A stretch of DNA of 64,000 bases from Lentisphaeria bacterium (lineage in GTDB: Bacteria; Verrucomicrobiota; Lentisphaeria; Oligosphaerales; Oligosphaeraceae): the NCBI GenBank assembly GCA_024405215.1, contig JAKSPB010000007.1:21828-85827 (forward strand). The letters are read 5' to 3'. The position numbers were made by a program, and so were the translations under genes. The notes under the pieces were generated by a model. It searched no databases. It saw only the letters and a program-made list of their open reading frames with translations, and was not told where the DNA came from. Positions 45,136-53,988 of this stretch are shown piece after piece (position 1 is the first letter of the stretch; every line of letters starts with the position of its first letter).

Positions 45136-45217
45136 TTCCGACGGAAGAACTAAACTAACAAAATAACGCAAAAAGCCGCTTCCGACGGAAGAACTAAACT
45201 AACAAAATAACGCAACA
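45136..45217. repeat. 44 bp direct repeat, two units
   Basis: TTCCGACGGAAGAACTAAAC, continuing TAACAAAATAACGCA, occurs at 45136 and again at 45180. Each unit begins with the palindrome TTCCG-A-CGGAA. It lies between maf and the second GH38 gene. Confidence 0.75.
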
Positions 45218-45229
45218 AAATCAAAATCC

Positions 45230-45251
45230 GCCTTCGGCGAACGCCGAAGGC
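45230..45251. terminator. Perfect hairpin, probable bidirectional terminator
   Basis: GCCTTCGGCG-AA-CGCCGAAGGC is followed by TTTTGCTTGTTTT on the plus strand and by GGATTTTGATTTTG on the minus strand. It lies 136 bp beyond the stop of the second GH38 gene. Confidence 0.6.
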
Positions 45252-45388
45252 TTTTGCTTGTTTTGCTATTTTACTTGTTTTGCCTTCCGTATTTCGCTTT
45301 TGCCTGTTTTGCTATTTTACTTGTTTTGCCATCCGTATTTCGCTTTTGCTTGTTTTGCTATTTTGCTTGTTTTGCCTTCCGTATTTCT
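45251..45388 (+). repeat. 46 bp tandem repeat, three units
   Basis: Units start at 45251, 45297 and 45343. Each reads CTTTTGCTTGTTTTGCTATT then TTACTTGTTTTGCCTTCCGTATTTCG with few changes. The last overlaps the GH38 stop codon. A single copy lies at 21084-21125, and a remnant (CGCTTTTGCTGTCCGTATTT) lies at the end of the other GH38 gene (40460-40479). Confidence 0.85.
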
Positions 45389-48300
45389 ACGCCAGACGCA
45401 GAGTCATGATCTGGAATGGCTTGAGCGCAAAGGAACAGGCACCTTTGACCAGCGGCACTTCGCCGTCGTCGGTCCACTCGATGGCGTTGGTCAGGCTGAC
45501 CTTCTTGAATTTGGCGGTCTTGGCCAGCGCAAGTGTCCCCGTGGTGTGGCGGCCTCGTGTCTCCACGATACGGACAATCAGGTCGTCGGATTTCTCCGCG
45601 CGCTTGACCACTTCCAGCGAGACGCCCTCGCCTGTCACGGAAACCGGCACCGCCAGCGCCGTCGCGTCCAGTCCCTCGAAAGCCCAGGGTTCGCGGTTCA
45701 GCTGTGCGGCTTCGGCATAGATTGGCGCCTCGATGACCGTCCCCAGATGCGGGCGAAGAGCGTAAGTGAACTCCTGTCGTCCTTGGTCCGCATCGAAATC
45801 CGGCCATTTGGGAGAACGGAGGAGATTCAGCTCCATCACGCTCTCCTTGATGAAATATCCGTATTTGCAGTCGTTCAGAAGCGCCACGCCGCGCTCGCCG
45901 TCGGAGAGATCCGCGTAGCGATGCCCACAGACCTCGAACTGGACCTGATCACGGCTGGTGTTATTGTGAGTCGGGCGCTTGATCATGCCGTACTGGATGT
46001 CGTAGGTAGCTTCGCGGGAATCCACGCTGGTGGGGAAAGCCACGCGAAGCATCTTCCGAGCCTCATGCCATTCCACCGCCGTCTTGAATTCCACACTCTC
46101 TCCAGTGGCTGCCAAGGAAACCTCCTGGCTGATGGCGGAACCGCTCACGCCCAATTCAAAACGCAGGATGCTGCGGACAGGACCGACCTCGCGGACAACC
46201 GCGCCGGCGGACTTCGCCTGCGCCACCTCTTCGCCGCGATACCAGGGATCCACGTTCCAGGCATCGTAGATGGCAGTCTCGTCATGGTAGAGGTGGAAGG
46301 CATTGCCGGGAGCCGTCAGGAACTCCTGTTCGGAGGATTTCTCCACCGCGCTGGTCATCCTGCCGTCCACATCAAATTCGTAACGGAATTTCCCATTCTC
46401 CAGCAAGAGCTTGCCATCCATCTTCGTCTTGACCGCCTGACCTTTCCCGTCTTTATGGAAAAGCGTCAGGAATCCCGAAGCGGGCACCACAACCGCAGCG
46501 AAGACCCGGCCGTCGGATTCCACCTGCGTGACCACGGCCTCGCCGACAGCCGTCGTCACCTTGCCCTTCGCCCAGCTCTTCGGCAGTTCCACCGGACGGC
46601 TGTAGGGCGTGGAGAGGCTGTTGAAGAGCGTCAGCGCATTGGCGTTGGGCTTCATCAGCTGAACCGCAGTGTCCTGCAACATGGTCGCCAACGCCGCCAG
46701 GCATTCCGCGTGCTCTCGTTCCGTACGGTCATAGACCGGCCGGATGGAAGACCCGGGGATGATATCATGGAACTGATTGAGCAGAAGCGTTTTGCAAATC
46801 TTGTCAAGCAGAGCGCGGGGATACTTTCTCGCCGGCAGCAGGCTGGCCAGGAACTCCGCCTGAAGCAGCCGTTGCTCCAACTTGCGGTTGTTCTTCTTGG
46901 TCCGCGCCTGGCTCGTCAGCGTGCCGCGGTGATTCTCGAAATAGAGCTCGCCATACCAGATGGATAGCTTCTCCTTCATGGCGATCATCCGGTCGAAAAG
47001 CGGCTGCGCAAAGCCAAGGGTGACTTTGGGCGTGCCTTCCCAGTTCCGGGAGAGACGGCCGTTTTCCAGATGGATCTCGTTGGGACCGCCACCGCCGTCG
47101 CCAATGCCGAAAAGCGACAGGAACTCGGGACAGGTGGCGGCCTCCAGATAACGGTTCTGTGCCTGCGCCAGGCTGTTGCTGTCCAGGAAGGAGTTGTAGT
47201 TGTTTTCCGGCGGGAAGTGGGTGACCACCTCGGAACTATCGATACCTCTCCAGCGGAAGGTGTTGTAAGGATGGGTATTGATGGTGTTCCAGGAGAGTTT
47301 CTGGGTCAGGAAGAAATCGCAGCCGCAGATTTTCATGATCTGCGGCGTATTGCCGTTGTAACCGAAGACATCGGGCAGCCAGAGGTTGCGGACTTCCACG
47401 CCGAACTCGTCCTTGAAGAAGTTCTTTCCATGAAGGAACTGGCGAATCAGGGACTCGCCGGAAGGAAGGTTGTTGTCGGCCTCCACCCACATGCCGCCTT
47501 GGCATTCCCACTTGCCATCCTTGACGGCCTTCTGGATTCGCTTGTAAAGCCCCGGATAGAAGTCCTTGATGAACTGGTAGAGCTGCGGCTGTGATTCGCC
47601 AAAGCGGTGCTCCGGATAGCGTTCCATCAACTTCAACTGGCTGCAGAAGGTACGCGCCGCCTTCCGGACGGACTCCCGAACAGGCCACAGCCAGCCCACG
47701 TCGATATGCGCGTGGCCGATGGCGGTGCATTTCAGCGCAGAGGCCATCGCCGGCTGGGACAAGACGGGCTTCAACGCCGCTCGGGCAGCAGCCGCATTGT
47801 CGGGATTGCCGCGATAGGCATCCAATGCGTCGGAGAGCGCCTGGACGATCTGGCGGCAGCGGCAGTTGCCCGCATCGGCGTGCAGGAAGTATTTTGCATA
47901 GAAATACAAATTCTTGAACTCCAACCGGAAATGAAAGAGTTCCTCACGATAGAGCGCCAGGCGCATATACTTCACCTGCCCTACGGAATGACCATGGGGA
48001 TACGGTGCGCGGTCCGGATGGGGATTCCAATCGAAAATCTGGGGCCCCAGGATGTTGTTTGCCGCGCCCTCCACCCAGAGGTCAATCTTCTCGCCGCCCT
48101 GTGCAGGCTTGTCAAAATAATAGACCTCCTTGTAGAAATCCGGATGATAGACGGAGGTGTTGGTCACGGCGTATTCCGGATTGCCCTTGGCGTCGAAAAT
48201 CATGGCCTCTCCGCCAAGATTCAGGCGCATCACCAGATTGCCGCCCTTCCACGACGCAGGAACCCTGCCCTGCAAATGGAACCATCCGCTCTGCCAGTCC

Positions 48301-48488
48301 GTCCCCCAGGCATCGCCCTCGCTTACAGACCGATAGGCGAGCTTCTTGCGCTCCTTCCAGGAGACGGGATCGTCGGTGACCGCGACTTCCGCCGTCACAG
48401 GCGCATACTCCGCAAACAGATCCTCTTCCGACCGGGCGTAGAAGTTGTCCAGCCGGGTCATGATCTCATTGAATTGGTTCTGAATCAT
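45387..48488 (-). CDS. Alpha-mannosidase (GH38), paralogue 2
   Basis: The 1033 residues have the same domain order as the gene at 40481: IGHAHIDVGWLWPVRE near 240, PDVFGYNGNTPQIMKICG near 375, the helical bundle and C-terminal beta domains with YDIQYGMIKRPTHNNTSRDQ. Cytoplasmic by lack of signal. Differences cluster in the N-terminal beta domain (YPHGHSVGQVKYMRLALYREEL region) and around 150-200, suggesting altered substrate choice. The start (MIQNQFNEIMTRLDNFY) matches the paralogue. It is transcribed away from der with a hairpin between them. Confidence 0.92.
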   Translation of the reverse strand: MIQNQFNEIMTRLDNFYARSEEDLFAEYAPVTAEVAVTDDPVSWKERKKLAYRSVSEGDAWGTDWQSGWFHLQGRVPASWKGGNLVMRLNLGGEAMIFDAKGNPEYAVTNTSVYHPDFYKEVYYFDKPAQGGEKIDLWVEGAANNILGPQIFDWNPHPDRAPYPHGHSVGQVKYMRLALYREELFHFRLEFKNLYFYAKYFLHADAGNCRCRQIVQALSDALDAYRGNPDNAAAARAALKPVLSQPAMASALKCTAIGHAHIDVGWLWPVRESVRKAARTFCSQLKLMERYPEHRFGESQPQLYQFIKDFYPGLYKRIQKAVKDGKWECQGGMWVEADNNLPSGESLIRQFLHGKNFFKDEFGVEVRNLWLPDVFGYNGNTPQIMKICGCDFFLTQKLSWNTINTHPYNTFRWRGIDSSEVVTHFPPENNYNSFLDSNSLAQAQNRYLEAATCPEFLSLFGIGDGGGGPNEIHLENGRLSRNWEGTPKVTLGFAQPLFDRMIAMKEKLSIWYGELYFENHRGTLTSQARTKKNNRKLEQRLLQAEFLASLLPARKYPRALLDKICKTLLLNQFHDIIPGSSIRPVYDRTEREHAECLAALATMLQDTAVQLMKPNANALTLFNSLSTPYSRPVELPKSWAKGKVTTAVGEAVVTQVESDGRVFAAVVVPASGFLTLFHKDGKGQAVKTKMDGKLLLENGKFRYEFDVDGRMTSAVEKSSEQEFLTAPGNAFHLYHDETAIYDAWNVDPWYRGEEVAQAKSAGAVVREVGPVRSILRFELGVSGSAISQEVSLAATGESVEFKTAVEWHEARKMLRVAFPTSVDSREATYDIQYGMIKRPTHNNTSRDQVQFEVCGHRYADLSDGERGVALLNDCKYGYFIKESVMELNLLRSPKWPDFDADQGRQEFTYALRPHLGTVIEAPIYAEAAQLNREPWAFEGLDATALAVPVSVTGEGVSLEVVKRAEKSDDLIVRIVETRGRHTTGTLALAKTAKFKKVSLTNAIEWTDDGEVPLVKGACSFALKPFQIMTLRLA

Positions 48489-48550
48489 AATGCTCTAGGA
48501 GACTTGGATAAAACGATAATTGACGGGAGACGCGGGACACTCGTTCCGTG

Positions 48551-48570
48551 CCCGGGGCATAAGCCCCGGG
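48551..48570. repeat. CCCGGGGC-ATAA-GCCCCGGG hairpin
   Basis: A perfect eight-base-arm inverted repeat in the 117 bp between der and the second GH38 gene, preceded by GTTCCGTG. The GTGCCCGGGGC...GCCCCGGG core is the one found in the 53 bp tandem repeats and, with AG for GG, in the MITE-like elements. Confidence 0.7.
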
Positions 48571-48605
48571 AAGAAGGACAGCCAGCCGGGAATGCTCAAT
48601 GGCCC

Positions 48606-50060
48606 CTACCGACGACCGCCATCCCTGGGAGGACGATGCTGCAAGCGGCGCTCCTTCTCGTAGGCGCCGCGGGCTGCCTGACGCGCACCTTCGCGGCCTT
48701 CCGGATCCTCGCGGCTGCGCAATTCCAGATTGATGGGCAGACCGGACTGCGGGAAGAACGCCTCGCGGATCTGATTCTCCAGGAAATTCGAGTAGTTCGT
48801 GGGGCAGAGCTTCTTGTCGTTCACGAAAATCACGAACTTCGGCGGCGGATTGTGGACCATCGTTCCGTAGAAGACCTTGAACCGACGGGCGTTCACGGAG
48901 ACCGGCGGATTGCGTTGCAGGGTATCCTGGAGGAACTGGTTGAAAATGGCGGTGGGAACCATGACCTTCATCTGCTCCTTGACCATCTTCAGATGGTCGA
49001 AAATCTGCCCGACATTGTAGCCGTTCATGGCAGAGATGTTCAGAATCGGAGCATGGGACATAAAGGGCATCCTTTCGCGCACGAAATCCTTGAAAAGCTG
49101 CGGCTTGTTGTGCCCCGCCTTCACAATCAGGTCCCACTTGTTGGCCAGCATGATGCAAGGACGCCGCGCATCCGCGATGATCCGCCCGATGTGGCGCTCC
49201 TGCGTCGTGCAGGCGTCCTCGGAATCCAAAACGAACAAGACCATGTCGCTGCTGCGGATGGCGAGTTCGGTTCGGTTTGCACTGAAGAACTCCACCACGG
49301 TGGAAATCTGTCCTTTGCGGCGCAGGCCCGCCGTATCCACCAAGGTGATCTTCAGTTCTTCGCCGTCCTTATGCAAAGTCACCGGCAAGTCCACGGCATC
49401 CCGTGTGGTGCCCGCGATGTCGGAGACCATCATGCGGTTTTCCCCCAGCAGGCGGTTGATCAGCGAGGACTTTCCCACGTTGGGACGCCCCACCACCGCG
49501 ATGCGCATGGGCTTCTCCTCCTCGGCGGAAAGCTCCACCTCCGGAAGGCGCCCCACAACGGCCCGCAGCAGTTCGTCCACGCCATGGCTGTGCGTGCAGC
49601 TGGTGGGATGGATGTCGGACACGCCCAATTTGGCGAACCGGGAAACCGCCAGGTCCTCCAGTTCCCGGTTGTCGGACTTGTTGGCGCAGAGAAACAGCGG
49701 CTTGCCGGCCTTGCGCAGGAATGCGCCCACCTCCTCGTCCTGGGGGGTGATGCCGTCCAGGCAGTTGACCACCCAGATCAGGCAAGTGGCGTCCTTCAGG
49801 ACCTCGGTGACCTGGTCGCGGATCATTCCGTCAAAGAGGTCGACCTTCTTGTCCCCGTTCCAGGTGCCCAGACCGCCCGTGTCCACCAGCAGGAAACGCC
49901 GTCCGCGGAACTCCGCCGGAGACGCCACGCAGTCACGGGTCACGCCGCTCTGCTCGTGTACAATGGAAATGCGCTTTTTCAAAATGGCATTGAAGAGGGC
50001 GGATTTTCCCACATTGGGGCGCCCCACAATGGCTACAATAGGTAGATTGTTCTGTTCCAT
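48606..50060 (-). CDS. der: Ribosome biogenesis GTPase Der (EngA)
   Basis: The 484 residues have two Era-type GTPase domains and a KH-like end. Domain 1: VAIVGRPNVGKSALFN (G1), SGVTRD (G2), LVDTGGL (G3), NKSD (G4). Domain 2: RIAVVGRPNVGKSSLINR, GTTRD, VDTAGLR, NKWD. The KH-like domain ends in NYSNFLENQIREAFF and is followed by a basic tail rich in Arg. Needed for 50S assembly. It starts 114 bp before the gltX end region, with a terminator for gltX between. Confidence 0.96.
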   Translation of the reverse strand: MEQNNLPIVAIVGRPNVGKSALFNAILKKRISIVHEQSGVTRDCVASPAEFRGRRFLLVDTGGLGTWNGDKKVDLFDGMIRDQVTEVLKDATCLIWVVNCLDGITPQDEEVGAFLRKAGKPLFLCANKSDNRELEDLAVSRFAKLGVSDIHPTSCTHSHGVDELLRAVVGRLPEVELSAEEEKPMRIAVVGRPNVGKSSLINRLLGENRMMVSDIAGTTRDAVDLPVTLHKDGEELKITLVDTAGLRRKGQISTVVEFFSANRTELAIRSSDMVLFVLDSEDACTTQERHIGRIIADARRPCIMLANKWDLIVKAGHNKPQLFKDFVRERMPFMSHAPILNISAMNGYNVGQIFDHLKMVKEQMKVMVPTAIFNQFLQDTLQRNPPVSVNARRFKVFYGTMVHNPPPKFVIFVNDKKLCPTNYSNFLENQIREAFFPQSGLPINLELRSREDPEGREGARQAARGAYEKERRLQHRPPRDGGRR

Positions 50061-50114
50061 AAGGATATTCTAGTATGCCAAGCTAATTTATGCAAAGATG
50101 GGAAAATATGTCAA

Positions 50115-50160
50115 AAAGAAAAGAAAGCTCCGTGCGCCTGGCTTTTCAGAGGCACGGAGC
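50115..50160 (-). terminator. Intrinsic terminator after gltX
   Basis: Minus strand GCTCCGTGC...GCACGGAGC (50160-50152 with 50135-50127), followed by TTTCTTTTCTTTTT. It lies 15 bp after the gltX stop. Confidence 0.9.
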
Positions 50161-50174
50161 ACAACGTTCCTTGC

Positions 50175-51755
50175 CTACGGGCGGGGGAACTGGTTCAGGC
50201 GCTTGACGGTACGCTCCTTGCCAATGAGTTCCAGAGTCTCGAAGATGCCGGCGCCGATGTTGGTGCCGGTGACGGCTGCGCGCAGCGGCTGGTTCAGCTT
50301 GCCGTGGGCGATGCCGTTCTTCTCCGCGGCGGCCTCGACCGCGGCCTCGATGGCGGCTGCACTGAACTCAGGCAGCGCCTCCAACTCGTCCGCCAGGCCG
50401 GCGAGAGCGGCCACGGCTGCGGGATTCCTGGCCAGGAGCTTGTCGCAGACCTTCTCGTCCCAGGTGGGCAGCTCCACGAAGAAGTACTCCCACTGCGCCA
50501 CATCCACCATGCGCTTCACGCGGCTCTGCAGGAACGCGGCGACCTGCGCGAAAAGCGGTGTCTCCACGGCGGCTTCGCCCCAGGCGGCCTTCGTTGCCTC
50601 GGACTTCGCCAACTTCAGGAATTCCTCAAAAGGCAGCTCGGCGATGTACTGGCCGTTCAGGGAGCTGAGCTTGTTCATGTCCATCTGGGAAGGTGCGCGC
50701 AGGCAGCGTTCCAGGGTGAAAGCCTCGATCAGTTCCTGACGATTCATCTTCTCCCGATCGTCGCCAGGAGACCATCCCAGCAGGGCCAGGGAATTGAAGA
50801 GGGAATCCGCCAGGAAGCCCTTCTCGCGGAAGTCGCCAACGAAAGCATCGCCGTCACGCTTGCTATAGGGCTTTCCCTGTGCGTTGATGATCATGGGCAG
50901 GTGCGCATACTGGGGGATGGGCGCACCGAGGGCGTGGAAGAGGAAGATGTGCTTGAAGGTGTTCTCCACATGGTCGTCGCCACGGATGATGTGGGTGACG
51001 CCCTGGGTGATGTCGTCCATCACATTGGCCAGATGGAAGACGGGAGAACCGTCGGAACGGATGATGACGAAGTCCTTCAGTGCGTCCAGCGGCTTGGTCA
51101 TGCGGCCCTTGACCAGGTCGGTGTAGGAGATGGTGCGACGATTGTAGGTGATTTCCCGCGCTTCGGGGAAGGTGAAGGAAGCGCCCTTCTGGATTTCGTC
51201 CAGATGCTCCTCCAGGCGGAAGAGCTCCTTGCCTTCGCCGTCGAAGACCACCAGATTCTGGAAGCCGGCCAAGGTGGCGCCCGCCGGGGCGGCCTTGCCC
51301 TTGGGGGAGATCATGGCGAATTCCACGCCCTTGCGGGAGACGGCCAGCGGAACCTCCTCATGGAGCTTGACGCGCTGCTCGCCCACGCTCTCGATGCCCT
51401 CGACGCCCGTGGTATCATACGGGAATTGGAAGAGCACGGCGGGAGCATCGCCGCCTTTCTTGTCCTCGTAGGCCTGGCCTTTCGCCAGCATCTCCTTGGC
51501 GGCCGCGCAGTGCTTGGCGGACTGTGTGGTCTGGTAGAAGATCTCCTCGTCGTAATCCAGCCCAAGCCACTGCATCACATCCAGCAGCGCCTGGATGGCC
51601 TCGGGAGTGGAACGCTCCAGGTCGGTGTCCTCGACGCGCAGAAGGAAAGTCCCCTTCTCGTGACGGGCATAAAGCCAGTTGAAGATGGCGGCACGGATGT
51701 TGCCGATGTGCACCTGGCCGGTCGGCGAAGGCGCGAAACGAACACGAATTGCCAT
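50175..51755 (-). CDS. gltX: Glutamyl-tRNA synthetase
   Basis: The 526 residues form a class I synthetase: RFAPSPTGQVHIGNIRAAIFNWLYAR, where HIGN is the HIGH equivalent; FLLRVEDTDLERS; HIIRGDDHVENTF; and the KMSKS equivalent YSKRDGDA near residue 285. The C-terminal helical anticodon domain reaches NQFPRP. It charges tRNA-Glu and may be non-discriminating. The start MAIRVRFAPSP is canonical. Confidence 0.95.
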   Translation of the reverse strand: MAIRVRFAPSPTGQVHIGNIRAAIFNWLYARHEKGTFLLRVEDTDLERSTPEAIQALLDVMQWLGLDYDEEIFYQTTQSAKHCAAAKEMLAKGQAYEDKKGGDAPAVLFQFPYDTTGVEGIESVGEQRVKLHEEVPLAVSRKGVEFAMISPKGKAAPAGATLAGFQNLVVFDGEGKELFRLEEHLDEIQKGASFTFPEAREITYNRRTISYTDLVKGRMTKPLDALKDFVIIRSDGSPVFHLANVMDDITQGVTHIIRGDDHVENTFKHIFLFHALGAPIPQYAHLPMIINAQGKPYSKRDGDAFVGDFREKGFLADSLFNSLALLGWSPGDDREKMNRQELIEAFTLERCLRAPSQMDMNKLSSLNGQYIAELPFEEFLKLAKSEATKAAWGEAAVETPLFAQVAAFLQSRVKRMVDVAQWEYFFVELPTWDEKVCDKLLARNPAAVAALAGLADELEALPEFSAAAIEAAVEAAAEKNGIAHGKLNQPLRAAVTGTNIGAGIFETLELIGKERTVKRLNQFPRP

Positions 51756-51832
51756 AGGTATCGTTGAAAACGCAGTTAAGGTTAAAGCCCGAAATCCGAA
51801 GGAAACGCCCGGGCTTCGGGAAAAATCAATCT

Positions 51833-51953
51833 GGGAATTACGTACTTCAGTTGCCTGCGTGTTTTGAATCGGCCTTTTCCCGAAGCTCGCGATTCAGGCA
51901 CAGGACAAGCCCGTGTTGTCGATTCATAACGGCAAGTTAGGTATATAGCTCCC
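51833..51953 (-). mobile_element. MITE-like element, copy 3
   Basis: A 121 bp copy in reverse orientation. Its complement begins GGGAGCTATATACCTAACTT and ends with the inverted partner CTGAAGTACGTAATTCCC. The centre keeps GGGCTTGTCCTGTGCC, but the hairpin loop is changed (CTGAATCGCGAGCTTCGGG). It ends two bases before the DUF4886 stop codon. Confidence 0.75.
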
Positions 51954-51955
51954 AA

Positions 51956-52831
51956 CTATTTGCAGGCGGGAAGTTCGCCCCTCAGCGCCGCGCTGGCGAT
52001 GCCACGCAGGAATGCAGCGTCGGAGGCCTCGACCTCCTGGGGCGTGTAGGCGACCGTCGCGGGATCCTCGCCATAGAGGAAGCCGTACCAGACCAGCGCC
52101 TGGAGGTACTGCCCGCGGGCGTTCAAGTGGATGAAGTCGCAGTCCATGAGCGGATGCCCCGCGTAGGACATGTGCCAATAGTAGCCGTTGATAAAGCTCC
52201 ACTTCTGTTCAGGCAACTCCGGCTTGACCAGGGCCTTCTTCTCTTCCAAAGTGACGGGCTGGAAGACGCCCCCTTGCTTCTCGCGGGCCAGCTGGATGGC
52301 GTTGCCCACGGGAATCAAGGGAAGCCCCATTTCCTGGGCGAACTTGGTGTAGGCGGCCGTCAGGCGCTTGTACATCTCCTGCTGCGTGATTTTCCACTCG
52401 TCGGTCAACCGGGGAGAGTCCGTACGATACGCCCAGGTCTGCTGGACCAGGATCTGCGCCTGGGGAGCGTATTTGCGGATGTAGTCCACCATGTAGGTCC
52501 CCCAAGGCTGGTAGGTCTCGGGCTTCCAGGAGAAGTGGCTGGCCTGCTGGATGGAGACCACGTCCCATGCCTCACGCGTTAGGGCTTCCTGCAAGGAGAG
52601 CCAGACCATGTGGCCGTCGAAGTGATCCTCGTAGTCGTAAGAACGGGTGCCGTTCTTCTCAAATTCCTTCACGCATTCCCAATGGTGCTCCAGAGAGCAT
52701 CCGCCAATGCAGCAGTGACGCTGGAAGAGGGAATGCTTTCCCTCGAAGGCCACCATCTTCTTCAGATAGGGCTCCAGGCTCCAGCTGAAGCTGTTGCCCA
52801 CATTCAGAAGCTTGATCGATTTGCCGTTCAT
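51956..52831 (-). CDS. DUF4886/SGNH-hydrolase-like protein, cytoplasmic paralogue
   Basis: The 291 residues have SGNH-like blocks: IKLLNVGNSFSWSLEPYLKKM near residue 5 (block I Ser in GNSFS), WDVVSIQQASHFSW near 95 (the Q/N oxyanion block), ILVQQTWAYR, and DCDFIHLNARGQYLQALVWYGF near 230 with the catalytic D-x-x-H (DFIH). It may be a carbohydrate esterase. There is no signal peptide, in contrast to the similar gene 18 bp upstream. The two form a tandem duplication and likely an operon. Confidence 0.8.
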   Translation of the reverse strand: MNGKSIKLLNVGNSFSWSLEPYLKKMVAFEGKHSLFQRHCCIGGCSLEHHWECVKEFEKNGTRSYDYEDHFDGHMVWLSLQEALTREAWDVVSIQQASHFSWKPETYQPWGTYMVDYIRKYAPQAQILVQQTWAYRTDSPRLTDEWKITQQEMYKRLTAAYTKFAQEMGLPLIPVGNAIQLAREKQGGVFQPVTLEEKKALVKPELPEQKWSFINGYYWHMSYAGHPLMDCDFIHLNARGQYLQALVWYGFLYGEDPATVAYTPQEVEASDAAFLRGIASAALRGELPACK

Positions 52832-52849
52832 CTGAAAAACTCCTATTCC

Positions 52850-53803
52850 CTAGTCCTTGGGGCAATCCGCCTTGGGGCACTTTTCCTTCAAACAATCCTT
52901 CAGGACCTCGCTGGCGATGCCGCGCAGGAATGCCGCGTCCTCCTCTTCCACCTCGCCCTTGGGGCAGTAGGTGACGGTCAGGGGATCCTCGCCGAAAAGG
53001 AAGCCGTACCAGACCAGCGCCTGCAGATAGCGTCCGCGGGCGTTCAGATGGATGTAGTCCTCCACCTGCGCATGGGTGCCGTCGGGCTTGGTCTGCCAGG
53101 TGAGGCCGTTGATGAACTCCCACTTCTGGTCAGGAAGCTGCGGATACTCCAGCTTGCGGGCGGCGACGATGTCGTAGGGGACAAACTTGCCGGCCTGGCG
53201 CTGCCGGGCCAGCTGGACGGCCTTGCCAACGGGAATCAGCGGCAGGCCCATCTCGTCGGAAAAGCGCTGGTAGGCGTCCGTCAGGCGATCGTACATCTCC
53301 TGCTGGGTGATGTGCCATTCACTGGTCAGGCGCGGGGAATCCGCGCGGTAGGCCCAGGTCTGCTGGATGTACAAGGTCGCCTGGGGCGCATACTGATGGA
53401 TGTATTCCACCAGCTTGGAGCCGTAGGGCTGGTAGTAATCCGGACGCCACGACTCATGGCTGGCCTGCTGAACCGTGATCACGTCCCACTTGTCCTTCAG
53501 CAACGCCTCCTTCAGGGAAATCTTGATCTCCTTGCCATCCTTCGTGTAATCCCAGACGTAGGACTGCTCGCCGTTCTTCTCGTAGAGCTCCACGTAGCGC
53601 CAATGCCGACGAAGCTCGCAACCGCCGGCGGAGCAGTGCCAGTGGACCAGCTTGTGCTTGCCTTCGTGCTCGACCATGTTCGCCAGGTAGGGCCTGAGAC
53701 TCCAGGAGAAACTGTTGCCAACGTTCAGAAGCTTGACTTCCTTGCCGAACATGGCAAGGGTCGTAGAACACACAAAAAAAATGGCGGAAAGAAATTTTTT
53801 CAT
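52850..53803 (-). CDS. DUF4886/SGNH-hydrolase-like protein, secreted paralogue
   Basis: The 317 residues start with a signal peptide (MKKFLSAIFFVCSTTLAMFG) and carry the same blocks as the downstream paralogue: VKLLNVGNSFSWSLRPYLANM, WDVITVQQASHESW, LYIQQTWAYR and VEDYIHLNARGRYLQALVW. The end is Lys/Cys-rich (EKCPKADCPKD). Sugar deacetylation in the periplasm is plausible given the glycosidase-rich setting, but the substrate is unknown. It is divergent from the Gfo/Idh/MocA gene. Confidence 0.8.
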   Translation of the reverse strand: MKKFLSAIFFVCSTTLAMFGKEVKLLNVGNSFSWSLRPYLANMVEHEGKHKLVHWHCSAGGCELRRHWRYVELYEKNGEQSYVWDYTKDGKEIKISLKEALLKDKWDVITVQQASHESWRPDYYQPYGSKLVEYIHQYAPQATLYIQQTWAYRADSPRLTSEWHITQQEMYDRLTDAYQRFSDEMGLPLIPVGKAVQLARQRQAGKFVPYDIVAARKLEYPQLPDQKWEFINGLTWQTKPDGTHAQVEDYIHLNARGRYLQALVWYGFLFGEDPLTVTYCPKGEVEEEDAAFLRGIASEVLKDCLKEKCPKADCPKD

Positions 53804-53988
53804 GAATTTTTCTCAAATGAATTCCACTGGGAAGAAAACGGAGTACTATACCTCGGAAAAAACTTTTTTTCGCTCCGCGTACGCGCGAATTTTCGACACG
53901 TCAAAACTTGACAATCCACAAAAAGCGTTTATCTTTGGCATTATGCGATGTTCCGGGAATGTCCCCGGACTCCCCCCTTTGCTTTCTC

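Noticed and set aside
45136..45388. Possible CRISPR array or phage attachment site
   Set aside because: Units are directly adjacent with no spacers; two unrelated repeat units simply lie side by side.
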